Translations under genes and position numbers: made by a program | Assembly: GCA_028869395.1 (NCBI GenBank) | Contig: JAGWSE010000471.1 | Coordinates: 1 to 12,854 of the forward strand | Direction: 5' to 3' | From: Alphaproteobacteria bacterium | Lineage (GTDB): Bacteria > Pseudomonadota > Alphaproteobacteria > Caulobacterales > Caulobacteraceae | Length of the DNA stretch: 12,854 nucleotides | Notes under the pieces: generated by a model | What the model was told of the DNA's origin: nothing | What the model saw: the letters and a program-made list of their open reading frames with translations, nothing else | The model's database searches: none | Part shown: one piece after another, positions 1-7,234 of the stretch | Layout of the letters: the number at the start of each line of letters is the position of its first letter | How positions within the stretch are numbered: position 1 is the first letter of the stretch

Positions 1-1929
1 ATGGGCGAGACCTCGGCCACGGGCGTCGCCTTCACGCGCAATCCGTCGACCGGCGAGAACCGGCTCTACGGCGAATTCCTGATCAACGCCCAGGGCGAGG
101 ACGTGGTGGCGGGTATCCGCACGCCGCAGACCCTGACGCGCGCCGCCCGCGAGGAGATGGGCGAGAAGAACCCCTCGATGGAGGAGGCGCTTCCGGAGGT
201 CTTCAGTCAGTTCAAATCCGTCGTGGAAAAGCTCGAGAAGCACTACCGCGACATGCAGGACATCGAGTTCACGGTGGAGAAAGGGCGTCTGTACATGCTG
301 CAGACGCGCAACGGGAAGCGCACCGCGAAGGCGGCGCTGAAGGTCGCCGTGGACCTCGCCAACGAGGGGCTGATCACCAATGAAGAGGCGGTCATGCGGG
401 TCGAGCCCGCGAGCCTTGACCAGCTGTTGCACCCGACCATCGACCCGGGCAGCCCGCGCGAGGTGATCGCAAGCGGCCTTCCGGCCTCCCCTGGCGCGGC
501 GACCGGCAAGGTGGTGTTCACCGCCGAGGAGGCCGAGCGGCTGGGCGGCGCAGGCGAAGCGGTGATCCTGATGCGTGAGGAGACCTCGCCGGAGGACATC
601 CGCGGCATGGACGCCGCGCGGGGCGTGGTCACCGCGCGCGGCGGCATGACCAGCCACGCAGCTGTGGTGGCCCGCGGCATGGGCCGGCCCTGCGTCTCCG
701 GCGCCGGCGAGATCCACATCGACGCCCGCAACGGCGAGTTCCGCGCCCGCGGCCGCAGCTTCAACGAAGGCGACATCATCACCATCGACGGCTCGACCGG
801 CGAGGTGCTGGCGGGCGCCGTGAAGATGATCGAGCCGGAGCTGTCCGGGGATTTCGCGACCCTGATGGGCTGGGCCGACGCGGTGCGCCGTCTGAAGGTG
901 CGCGCCAACGCCGAGACCGCGCTCGACGCCCGCACCGCCCGCCAGTTCGGGGCCGAGGGCATCGGGCTCTGCCGCACCGAGCACATGTTCTTCGATCCCG
1001 ACCGGATCGCGGCTGTGCGCGAGATGATCCTGGCCGACGACAAGGCCGGCCGCGAGGCCGCGCTCGCCAAGATCCTGCCGATGCAGCGCGACGACTTCGT
1101 GGAGCTGTTCCAGATCATGGAGGGCCTGCCGGTCACCATTCGCCTGCTCGACCCGCCGCTGCACGAGTTCCTGCCGCACACCGAGGAAGATGTGACCGCC
1201 GTGGCCCAGGCCACGGGGCTGGACGCGGCGAAGCTGCTGCGACGCGCCGAGGAACTGCACGAGGTGAACCCGATGCTGGGCCACCGCGGCTGCCGCCTGG
1301 GCGTGGCCTATCCGGAGATCTACGAGATGCAGGTGCGCGCCATCGTCGAGGCGGCCTGCGAGATCGCCGCCTCAGGCAAGGCCGCGCCGATCCCGGAGAT
1401 CATGCACCCGCTCGTCGCCAAGGGCGAGGAGATGAAGTTCCTGCGCGAGCTCACCGATCGCGTCGCCAAGGCGGTGATCGCCGAGAAGGGCTGCACGATC
1501 GACTACAAGGTCGGCACCATGATCGAGTTGCCGCGGGCCGCGATCAGGGCCGGCGATCTGGCCGAGTACGCGGAATTCTTCTCCTTCGGCACCAATGACC
1601 TCACGCAGACCACCTTCGGCATCAGCCGCGACGATTCCGGACGCTTCCTGGGCGCCTACATCGACAAGGGCATTTTCGAGAAGGACCCGTTCGTCTCCCT
1701 CGACACCGAGGGCGTCGGCGACCTGATCCGCATCGCCAAGGAGCGCGGCCGCGCGGCGCGGCCGGACGTGAAGCTCGGCATCTGCGGCGAGCACGGCGGC
1801 GATCCGGCCTCCATCGCCTTCTGCCAGGAAGTGGGACTGGATTACGTGAGCTGCTCGGCTTACCGCGTGCCGATCGCGCGCCTGGCGGCCGCCCAGGCGG
1901 CCATCGGTGAGCGCGAGAAGGACCGCTAG
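1..1929 (+). CDS. ppdK: Pyruvate, phosphate dikinase, C-terminal 642 residues (5' truncated by the window edge)
   Basis: The family interconverts pyruvate + ATP + Pi and PEP + AMP + PPi through a phosphohistidine, in the cytosol. Most of the N-terminal ATP-grasp domain lies outside the window: family members are near 880-900 aa, so about 250 residues are missing and the ATG at position 1 is an internal methionine. Visible parts, numbered from base 1: the end of the ATP-binding domain (residues 1-105); the swivelling phosphohistidine domain with the signature GGMTSHAAVVARGMGRPC and catalytic His219; and the C-terminal PEP/pyruvate barrel (about 300-642) with LLDPPLHEFLP, the NDLTQTTFG segment and GICGEHGGDP containing catalytic Cys595. 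The frame is intact to TAG. The PEP synthase family is excluded by the close match to PPDK-specific segments. A GNAT gene begins 5 nt downstream. No promoter is visible here. Confidence 0.97.
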   Translation: MGETSATGVAFTRNPSTGENRLYGEFLINAQGEDVVAGIRTPQTLTRAAREEMGEKNPSMEEALPEVFSQFKSVVEKLEKHYRDMQDIEFTVEKGRLYMLQTRNGKRTAKAALKVAVDLANEGLITNEEAVMRVEPASLDQLLHPTIDPGSPREVIASGLPASPGAATGKVVFTAEEAERLGGAGEAVILMREETSPEDIRGMDAARGVVTARGGMTSHAAVVARGMGRPCVSGAGEIHIDARNGEFRARGRSFNEGDIITIDGSTGEVLAGAVKMIEPELSGDFATLMGWADAVRRLKVRANAETALDARTARQFGAEGIGLCRTEHMFFDPDRIAAVREMILADDKAGREAALAKILPMQRDDFVELFQIMEGLPVTIRLLDPPLHEFLPHTEEDVTAVAQATGLDAAKLLRRAEELHEVNPMLGHRGCRLGVAYPEIYEMQVRAIVEAACEIAASGKAAPIPEIMHPLVAKGEEMKFLRELTDRVAKAVIAEKGCTIDYKVGTMIELPRAAIRAGDLAEYAEFFSFGTNDLTQTTFGISRDDSGRFLGAYIDKGIFEKDPFVSLDTEGVGDLIRIAKERGRAARPDVKLGICGEHGGDPASIAFCQEVGLDYVSCSAYRVPIARLAAAQAAIGEREKDR

Positions 1930-1934
1930 GCCCC

Positions 1935-2462
1935 GTGCCGCTCTTTCCTGCGCGGCCGGACGACCTGCCGGCCGTGGCCGCGCTGGTGAACTCCGCATAC
2001 CGCGGGGAGACATCGCGCCAGGGCTGGACGACGGAGGCGGACTACATCGACGGCCAGCGGACTGACGCCGCGAGCCTCGCCGCCGATCTCGCGGCCGATC
2101 CGGAGGCGCAGCTTCTGGTGCTGCGGGATAGGTCCGACGGTCCGCTGCTCGGCAGCGTCTGGCTGGAGCCCGTTGGCGACGGGGTGACCTGGTATCTCGG
2201 CATGCTGACGGTCCGGCCTGACCTGCAGGACCGGAAGCTGGGCCGCCAGCTCCTCGCCCAGGCGGAGGCGGCTGCGGCGAGGCGGGGGGCGGGGCGCATC
2301 CGGATGACCGTCATCGCGATCCGCGACACCCTGATCGCCTGGTACGAACGGCGCGGCTATCGGCTCACCGGCGAGCGCCGGCCGTTCCCCTACGAAGACG
2401 ACCGTTTCGGGATGCCGCGCCGGGGCGACCTGGAATTCGTGGTCCTGGAGAAGGCGCTCTAG
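1935..2462 (+). CDS. GNAT-family N-acetyltransferase
   Basis: A 175-aa single-domain protein that should transfer an acyl group from acyl-CoA to an amine; the substrate is unknown. The N-terminal substrate-side helices (residues 1-50) are followed by the core strand and motif A: the run LGMLTVRPDLQDRKLGRQLL (88-107) gives the beta4 strand, the pyrophosphate loop and the start of helix 3. The last loop residue is Gln instead of the usual Gly/Ala. Motif B corresponds to LIAWYERRGYR (133-143), a common GNAT ending. The GTG start lies 5 nt after the ppdK stop, and the Shine-Dalgarno is weak and inside the ppdK end, so expression is probably by read-through and coupling. The gene ends 6 nt before the stop of the convergent KAS III gene, with no hairpin terminator between. 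It could acetylate a protein, small amine or antibiotic; the sequence alone does not say. Confidence 0.9.
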   Translation: MPLFPARPDDLPAVAALVNSAYRGETSRQGWTTEADYIDGQRTDAASLAADLAADPEAQLLVLRDRSDGPLLGSVWLEPVGDGVTWYLGMLTVRPDLQDRKLGRQLLAQAEAAAARRGAGRIRMTVIAIRDTLIAWYERRGYRLTGERRPFPYEDDRFGMPRRGDLEFVVLEKAL

Positions 2463-2468
2463 CGCCGA

Positions 2469-3584
2469 TCACCGTTTCCTGACGAACACGGTCCCGGCGG
2501 AATAGCCCGCGCCGAACGAGCAGATGAGGCCGGTGTCGCCGCGCTCGAAGTCTTCGTTGGCGGTGTAGAAGGCGATAATCGAGCCCGCCGAGGAGGTGTT
2601 GGCGTACTCGTCGAGGATGATCACGTTTTCGCCGGGCGCCGGCTCGCGACCCAGGACGCGGCGGCCGATCGACTCGTTCATGTTGATGTTGGCCTGGTGC
2701 AGCCAGAGCCGCTTCAGCGTCGTCGGATCCAATCCCAGGTCGGCGGCGTGCTCGACGATCATCTCGGCGACCATCGGCACCACCTCCCGGAAGACCTTGC
2801 GGCCTTCCTGCACGAACAGCTTGTCCTTCTGTCCGGCGCCTTCCGGCGCGGCGCGGTTGAGGAAGCCGAAGTTGTTGCGGATGTTGTTGGAGAACTGGGT
2901 CTTCAGCCGCGTGCCCAGGATGTCCCAGCCGTCGGCGGCGCGATCGGCGCGCTCGACGATCACCGCGGTCGCCACATCGCCGAAGATGAAGTGGCTGTCG
3001 CGGTCTCGGAAGTTCAGGTGGCCCGAGCAGATCTCCGGATTGACCACCAGGACGGCCCGCGCCGAGCCGGTGGCGATAAAGTCGTGCGCCGTCTTGATGC
3101 CGAAGGTGGCCGAGGAGCAGGCGACGTTCATGTCGAAGGCGAAGCCGTCGATTCCCAGCGCGTTCTGCACCTCGATCGCCATGGCGGGGTAGGGGCGCTG
3201 CATATTGGAGCAGGCGCAGATCACCGCGTCGATCTGGCTGGCCTGCTTGCCCCATCGCGCAAGCGCGTCATCGGCCGCGTCGACCGCCATTTCCGCAAGC
3301 ACGGAGAGGGCTTCGTTCGGCCGCTCGGGAACCACGGGACGCATCAGCTCGGGATCGACGAGGCCCGTCTTGTCCACCACGAACCGCGACTTGATGCCCG
3401 AGGCCTTCTCGATGAACTCGACGGAGGAGGGCTGGAGCGCCTCGATCCGGCCGGCGGCGATCGCCTCGGCATTGGCGGCGTTGAAGCGCGCCACATAGCT
3501 GTTGAAGGTCTCGACCAGCTCGGCGTTCGAAAGGGTGTTGGGCGGTGTGTAGAGCCCGGTTGCGGCGATGACGGCGTCCGGCAT
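2469..3584 (-). CDS. Beta-ketoacyl-ACP synthase III family condensing enzyme (FabH-like)
   Basis: A 371-aa thiolase-fold protein of the KAS III type, predicted to condense an acyl-CoA starter with malonyl-ACP. The Cys-His-Asn triad is complete: Cys156 in MNVACSSATFG, His296 in LWLHQANINMNESIG and Asn329 in EYANTSSAGS. The C-terminus has the glycine-rich CSFGAGYSAG. It is longer than housekeeping FabH (about 320 aa), mainly through an N-terminal insertion (about residues 30-60). It therefore resembles the longer FabH paralogues that take medium-chain acyl-CoA starters (Pseudomonas PA3286 type), an inference from length and motifs. The ATG at 3584 is chosen because the frame begins with the family start (PDAVIAATGLYTPP) and is preceded by GGAGAG at 6-nt spacing; upstream in-frame sequence lies antisense to a real gene. 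It is not next to plsX or other fab genes, which argues against its being the housekeeping FabH. Confidence 0.93.
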   Translation of the reverse strand: MPDAVIAATGLYTPPNTLSNAELVETFNSYVARFNAANAEAIAAGRIEALQPSSVEFIEKASGIKSRFVVDKTGLVDPELMRPVVPERPNEALSVLAEMAVDAADDALARWGKQASQIDAVICACSNMQRPYPAMAIEVQNALGIDGFAFDMNVACSSATFGIKTAHDFIATGSARAVLVVNPEICSGHLNFRDRDSHFIFGDVATAVIVERADRAADGWDILGTRLKTQFSNNIRNNFGFLNRAAPEGAGQKDKLFVQEGRKVFREVVPMVAEMIVEHAADLGLDPTTLKRLWLHQANINMNESIGRRVLGREPAPGENVIILDEYANTSSAGSIIAFYTANEDFERGDTGLICSFGAGYSAGTVFVRKR

Positions 3585-3782
3585 GACAGGCTCTCCGGCG
3601 GAAAGCGCGACTGATAGCACGCCCGCGCGGCGGGGCCGCAAGCGATGTGGCCGCGGGGACACAGGCTCCTGCGGAACAGGTCCCGGCCGCAGAACCATCT
3701 CAATCCCGCCGGTGTTGGTGACCCACCTGGGAGGCGGCTTAGGGGGGCTGCTCGCCTGTTTGTGGAATTGGAGTACACGCGA
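3585..3782. promoter_or_regulatory. Divergent intergenic region between the KAS III and outer-membrane protein genes
   Basis: This 198-base gap must hold promoters for both genes. On the plus strand the best pair I can find is TTGGTG (3715-3720) and CTTAGG (3738-3743) with a 17-base spacer, a poor match to the sigma-70 consensus. A GGAG at 3770-3773 serves as ribosome binding site for the outer-membrane gene with 9-nt spacing. No clear operator palindrome or convincing minus-strand promoter was seen. Confidence 0.3.
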
Positions 3783-4355
3783 ATGAAAGCTCTCACGGTT
3801 GCGGCGTCCGCCGCTCTTGCGGCTGCGGCGATCCCCGCCCTGGCACAGGCCCAGACGGTCACCGCGCCCACGGGCCTCTATGCGACGCTCGGCTATGCCG
3901 ACGCCGACTCGAGCGGCGTGAACCTTGGCGCGATCCAGGGCCGGATCGGCTGGCGGTTCAACAATTGGCTGGGCGTCGAAGGCGAACTCGCGGGCGGCGT
4001 GAAGAACGACCACGTCGACGTGGCCACCGGGCTGGCCTCTCCCGCCACCATCCGGACGGACGTGAAGCTCCGTCACCAGGAGGCGATCTACGGGGTCGGA
4101 TTCCTGCCGATCAACCCGCAGTGGGACCTGCTGGCCCGGATCGGCTACGGCAACCAGAAGGTCAAGGCGTCGGCTCCGGGCTATCCGGGCGCGGAGGCGG
4201 AGGCCAACGGCAACTCCTGGAACTACGGCGTGGGCGCCCAATGGCACTGGGACGGCGTGAACGGCATCCGCGCCGACTACACGCGCGAGGAGTTCACCCA
4301 CGGCTCGTCGGGCCACGCCAACGTCTGGGCGATCGCCTACAGCCGCAGGTTCTAG
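3783..4355 (+). CDS. Small outer-membrane beta-barrel protein (OmpA-like/Opacity porin family)
   Basis: 190 aa. Residues 1-23 form a classical Sec signal peptide with a basic MK start, an Ala/Leu-rich core and ALAQA before QT, so signal peptidase I should cut after Ala23. The mature part alternates polar and hydrophobic residues in strands rich in Gly, Tyr and Trp (GLYATLGYADADS, GRIGWRFNNWLGVEGELAGG, AIYGVGFLPI, LLARIGYGNQ, SWNYGVGAQWHWD, GIRADYTREEF). It ends in Phe (YSRRF), the outer-membrane assembly signature. About eight strands fit the OMP_b-brl (OmpA transmembrane / Opa-like) superfamily. There is no peptidoglycan-binding domain. The ATG is supported by GGAG 9 nt upstream and by the signal peptide. 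The gene is monocistronic, followed by a strong terminator. The ligand or role is unknown. Confidence 0.88.
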   Translation: MKALTVAASAALAAAAIPALAQAQTVTAPTGLYATLGYADADSSGVNLGAIQGRIGWRFNNWLGVEGELAGGVKNDHVDVATGLASPATIRTDVKLRHQEAIYGVGFLPINPQWDLLARIGYGNQKVKASAPGYPGAEAEANGNSWNYGVGAQWHWDGVNGIRADYTREEFTHGSSGHANVWAIAYSRRF

Positions 4356-4378
4356 TCGCCTCGAAAGACGATGGATCA

Positions 4379-4408
4379 GCCCTCGCCGGAGCGCCGGCGA
4401 GGGCTTTT
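4379..4408 (+). terminator. Rho-independent terminator of the outer-membrane protein gene
   Basis: There is a perfect 11-bp stem (arms 4379-4389 and 4394-4404, GCCCTCGCCGG / CCGGCGAGGGC) with an AGCG tetraloop, followed directly by TTTT. It lies 24 nt after the TAG of the beta-barrel gene and 40 nt before the next start. Confidence 0.93.
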
Positions 4409-4447
4409 CCTTGACCGGACGGCCGACGCTTCGCGAGATAGGGCGCG

Positions 4448-4837
4448 ATGAACGAGGCTTTCCTGATCCATTCCGGCGCATCCGCGCTTGCCGTGGCGGC
4501 GCTGGTGGCGCTCGCTGGCTGGGCGCGGATCGCGCGGAAGACGCCGCGGCTCGACGAGACCCGCGCGCGGGCGCTGCTTGCGGAGGATTTCCCCGACGAG
4601 ATTCTCGAGCAGGTGTGGCTGGCCAGCGATGGCGCAGGCGCGATCGCCAAGTCGGGCGCCTCGGCGCTTCTCCTGATGCGCGTCGGCGACAGCTATGCGG
4701 CGCGGCAGATTCCCTGGGTCAAGGCGATCGCGGCCGGGACCCGCGATGGCGAGGTCGCTTTCACGCCAGGCGATGCGGCCGCCCCGCGGCTGCGGCTCAA
4801 CCTCGCAACCTGGCCGCCGAAGGGACTCGCCGCATGA
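4448..4837 (+). CDS. Hypothetical membrane-anchored protein upstream of fatty acid hydroxylase
   Basis: A 129-aa protein I cannot assign to a named family. Residues about 8-26 are a single hydrophobic Ala/Leu/Val segment without a convincing cleavage site, so it is probably one N-terminal membrane anchor followed by a roughly 100-residue domain. That domain has a charged helix (RKTPRLDETRARALLAEDFPDEILEQVW) and then beta-rich, Ala-rich sequence containing LLLMRVGDSYAARQIPW and LRLNLATWPPKG. The start at 4448 has only a poor ribosome binding site (GAGATAGGG region). The stop overlaps the start of the next gene in ATGA (4834-4837), so the two are translationally coupled and probably act together. 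Base composition matches its neighbours. An accessory role for the downstream membrane oxygenase is inference. Confidence 0.75.
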   Translation: MNEAFLIHSGASALAVAALVALAGWARIARKTPRLDETRARALLAEDFPDEILEQVWLASDGAGAIAKSGASALLLMRVGDSYAARQIPWVKAIAAGTRDGEVAFTPGDAAAPRLRLNLATWPPKGLAA

Positions 4838-5736
4838 AGTTCGACCCGGTGGCGCTGGCCACCCCGTTCTTCATCCTGACAGTGATCCTGGAGATCGTGC
4901 TGGCGCGCCTGGAGAAGGTCGACGCGCGGTACGAGGCCAAGGACACGGCGGTCTCGCTCACCATGGGCCTGGGCTCGACCATCGCCGGCGTGCTGATCGG
5001 CGGCGCGACCTTCGCGGCGAGTCTCTGGGTCTATCAGCACCGGATGTTCAACATCCCGATGACCGCCATCTGGGCGTGGGGCGCGATCTTCCTGCTGGAG
5101 GACCTGACCTACTACTGGTTCCACCGCATGAGCCACGAGCGGCGGATCTGGTGGGCGGCCCACGTGAACCACCACTCCAGCCAGCACTACAACCTGGGAA
5201 CGGCGCTGCGGCAGACCTGGACGGGCGGGATCGCCGGGACCTGGGCGCTGTGGTTGCCGCTGTCGTTCCTGGGCTTCCCGCCGGCGATGGTGGCGATCGA
5301 GAAGGGGATCAGCCTGGTTTACCAATACTGGATCCACACCGAGACGATCCGCAGGCTTCCGCCGTGGTTCGAGGCGGTCTTCAACACGCCCTCGCATCAC
5401 CGGGTGCACCATGCCCGCAACCCGCGCTACCTGGACCGGAACTACGCCGGGATCCTGATCATCTGGGACCGGCTGTTCGGCACTTTCCAGCCGGAGCTGG
5501 ACGAGGAGCCCTGCCGCTATGGGCTGGTCAAGAACCTCGCCACGTTCAACATCCTGCGCGTCGCCTTCCACGAGTGGATGGCGATTGCGACCGACCTCGT
5601 GCGGGAGCCCCGGCATGCGCTCGGCTGGCTGTTCGGTCCGCCCGGCTGGAGCCCCGACGGGAGCCGTCAGACCAGCCGCGAGATCAAGCAGGCGTGGGCG
5701 TCGCGGATCCAGGAGGCCCCCAAGAAGGCCGCGTAG
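4834..5736 (+). CDS. Sterol desaturase / fatty acid hydroxylase superfamily protein
   Basis: A 300-aa integral membrane di-iron oxygenase. All histidine clusters of the superfamily are present: H97-x3-H101 (WFHRMSHE), H110-x2-H113-H114 (HVNHHSSQH), an isolated H168 (WIHTE) and H188-H189-x2-H192-H193 (SHHRVHH). Hydrophobic spans at about 8-24, 44-66, 78-93 and 132-165 precede or flank them, as usual for this fold. Members hydroxylate or desaturate lipids, carotenoids or sterol-like substrates using O2 and an electron donor; the substrate here is not evident. The start is the ATG overlapping the previous stop. The frame is open further upstream, but that region is explained by the preceding gene. 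The stop lies 7 nt from the stop of the convergent nadQ-like gene. Confidence 0.92.
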   Translation: MKFDPVALATPFFILTVILEIVLARLEKVDARYEAKDTAVSLTMGLGSTIAGVLIGGATFAASLWVYQHRMFNIPMTAIWAWGAIFLLEDLTYYWFHRMSHERRIWWAAHVNHHSSQHYNLGTALRQTWTGGIAGTWALWLPLSFLGFPPAMVAIEKGISLVYQYWIHTETIRRLPPWFEAVFNTPSHHRVHHARNPRYLDRNYAGILIIWDRLFGTFQPELDEEPCRYGLVKNLATFNILRVAFHEWMAIATDLVREPRHALGWLFGPPGWSPDGSRQTSREIKQAWASRIQEAPKKAA

Positions 5737-5743
5737 CCCCGGG

Positions 5744-6721
5744 CTATTCCCTCAAGAGCGGCAGGCTGAGCCCCGACACCGGGCGCGCGGAAAGCAGCTC
5801 GCGGCGGAAGCGGAACAGCTCGGCGGGGCGGCCGCCGGTGTCGGCGTCCATGCGGCCCAGGCCCTCCACCAGGTCGGCGCGTTCCAGCGCCCGACGGAAG
5901 TTCTGCTTGTGCAACGGGACGCCGGCGACGGCCTCCACAGCCCGTTGTAGGGCCGAGAGCGTGAACGCCTCCGGCATCAGCTCGAAGATCACCGGCCGGT
6001 ACTTGATCTTGCCGCGCAGGCGCGAGACGGCGGTGGCGAGAATCCGTCGGTGGTCGGAGAACATCTCGGCGCCGACCGCAGCGGCGAGGTTTTCGGGCAG
6101 GAGTGTGGTCTCCCCGCGGTCGCGGATCGCCTCCTGCACAAGGCCCGCCTCGTAAAGCAGCTCGTAGCGCTCCAGCACCCGCTCCTCGTTCCACGGGGCG
6201 CCGTCGAGGGCGAAGGCGAGGCGCGCGCGGGCGATGCGCTGGGGCGCGTCGGACCCGCGCCCGGCCCAGCGGCGAAGGGCGGCTTCAATGGGTGAGAGCG
6301 CCTCCGGGCGGCCGTCGCGCCAGTCCTCGTAGGGGAAGTAGCGCGACCAGGGCCGCCACTGGCTGTCGCGCGCATGGGTGTCGATGGCGGCCGGTGCGAG
6401 CGCAAGATAGCCCACCGAGATCACTCGCGCCGCCGGGGCGGCCGCGCCCATGTCGGCCAGCGGGGCGTCGCGCCCCTTGTCCCCGAAGGTGTAGAGCTGC
6501 TCGACGAAGCCCAGGTTAAAGCGCGTCTGTTCGGTCACGAAGGCGCGGGTGGCGAGTTCGAAGGTCCGGTGGCCGCCCGGGTCGAAGGGGCCGAAGGGCA
6601 GGCCTTCCAGTTCGGAGCCGGGCGGGCGCACCGTCAGCACCATGGCCTCGCCCTCCTGCACGGCGACCACCACGGCGGACAGGCCGATCACCACGGACGG
6701 CGGGGGCAGGGGCCTGTTCAT
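5744..6721 (-). CDS. nadQ: NadQ-like transcriptional regulator (degenerate Nudix domain plus winged helix)
   Basis: 325 aa with two parts. Residues about 8-150 look like a Nudix fold whose catalytic box is degenerate: the region around ELATRAFVTEQTRFNLGFVEQLYTFGD aligns with a Nudix box but lacks the REUXEE glutamates, and it carries the LYTFGD segment typical of NrtR/NadQ regulators. Residues about 235-305 form a winged-helix domain (KYRPVIFELMPEAFTLSALQ, then the NFRRALERADLVE helix and the wing GGRPAELFRF). This architecture is that of the alphaproteobacterial NAD-metabolism regulator NadQ, a relative of NrtR. It is expected to bind a nicotinamide nucleotide and repress NAD biosynthesis genes; the effector is inference from the family. 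The ATG overlaps the stop of the phosphatase gene (ATGA, 6718-6721). It is last in a three-gene minus-strand operon. Confidence 0.85.
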   Translation of the reverse strand: MNRPLPPPSVVIGLSAVVVAVQEGEAMVLTVRPPGSELEGLPFGPFDPGGHRTFELATRAFVTEQTRFNLGFVEQLYTFGDKGRDAPLADMGAAAPAARVISVGYLALAPAAIDTHARDSQWRPWSRYFPYEDWRDGRPEALSPIEAALRRWAGRGSDAPQRIARARLAFALDGAPWNEERVLERYELLYEAGLVQEAIRDRGETTLLPENLAAAVGAEMFSDHRRILATAVSRLRGKIKYRPVIFELMPEAFTLSALQRAVEAVAGVPLHKQNFRRALERADLVEGLGRMDADTGGRPAELFRFRRELLSARPVSGLSLPLLRE

Positions 6722-7230
6722 GCGTGACGGACGGGGAAGTCGAAGGGCGCTGCGTTGGTGATATCGTACTCGCCCATCGCCTCCACGGCCTCGACCATTC
6801 GGCCCTTGCGACCCATGAAGCTGTCGGCCAGGGCGACCATCCGGCGGTTGGGTGAGGCGTGCGGGGCGGCGCGGCGCAGCGCCTGGGCGATCGCGCCTTC
6901 CTCGGCGCGGGGGCTGCGGTCGCAGGCGAGCACGAAGGCGGTGGCCGTGGAGCGGCTGATGCCGGCCCAGCAGTGGACCAGGAGCGGCGCGTGCTCGTCC
7001 CATGTGGCGCCGAAGTCGAGGATGCGGGCGACGACGCTCTCGTCCGGCAGGATCAGGCTCTCCATCGGCTCGGTGATGTCGTTGACGCCGAGCTTCAGGT
7101 GCCGCTCCGGCGCCAGCCCCGCCGGCGTCTCGATCATGGTGGCGGGATCGAGCAGGGTGATCATGTGCGAAGGGCGCCGGGCCGCCACGAGCGGTTCCAC
7201 GTCAGCCAGTCCGCAGACGATCAGATGCAA
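6718..7230 (-). CDS. Tyrosine-phosphatase-fold protein (predicted protein tyrosine phosphatase, COG5350-like)
   Basis: A 170-aa cysteine-dependent phosphatase. The P-loop HCWAGISRS (86-94) supplies nucleophile Cys87 and phosphate-binding Arg93, followed by a hydrophobic helix. Asp51 in GVNDI is the plausible general acid. The N-terminal strand LIVCGLADV and ITLLDP are as in the family. It begins with TTG: GGAG at 7238-7241 sits 7 nt upstream, and the first strand would be lost with any later start. The gene starts 4 nt after the HD gene stop and its TGA overlaps the ATG of the NadQ-like gene, so all three are cotranscribed. The substrate (phosphoprotein, nucleotide or other phosphoester) is unknown. 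The context suggests a link to nucleotide or NAD metabolism, which is inference. Confidence 0.88.
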   Translation of the reverse strand: MHLIVCGLADVEPLVAARRPSHMITLLDPATMIETPAGLAPERHLKLGVNDITEPMESLILPDESVVARILDFGATWDEHAPLLVHCWAGISRSTATAFVLACDRSPRAEEGAIAQALRRAAPHASPNRRMVALADSFMGRKGRMVEAVEAMGEYDITNAAPFDFPVRHA

Positions 7231-7234
7231 GGGG

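Noticed and set aside
243..1214. A long minus-strand frame inside ppdK
   Set aside because: It is a Ser/Arg/Pro-rich shadow of a strongly conserved enzyme on the plus strand.
2697..3614. A plus-strand open frame of 305 codons opposite the KAS III gene
   Set aside because: It is a GC-rich shadow frame. Its protein is low-complexity Arg/Gly/Asp/His/Leu without a ribosome binding site, while the minus strand encodes a complete catalytic triad.
3585..4481. Upstream extension of the KAS III frame, giving a 670-residue protein
   Set aside because: The added part is antisense to the outer-membrane gene and its terminator. The family start plus a ribosome binding site is at 3584.
4411..4833. In-frame N-terminal extension of the hydroxylase (441 codons)
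   Set aside because: It is Arg/Gly-rich nonsense in the frame of the real upstream gene. The ATG at 4834 begins the true N-terminus.
5736..5744. Terminator between the hydroxylase and NadQ-like genes
   Set aside because: The 6-bp palindrome has a one-base centre and no T-run, so it cannot form a useful hairpin.
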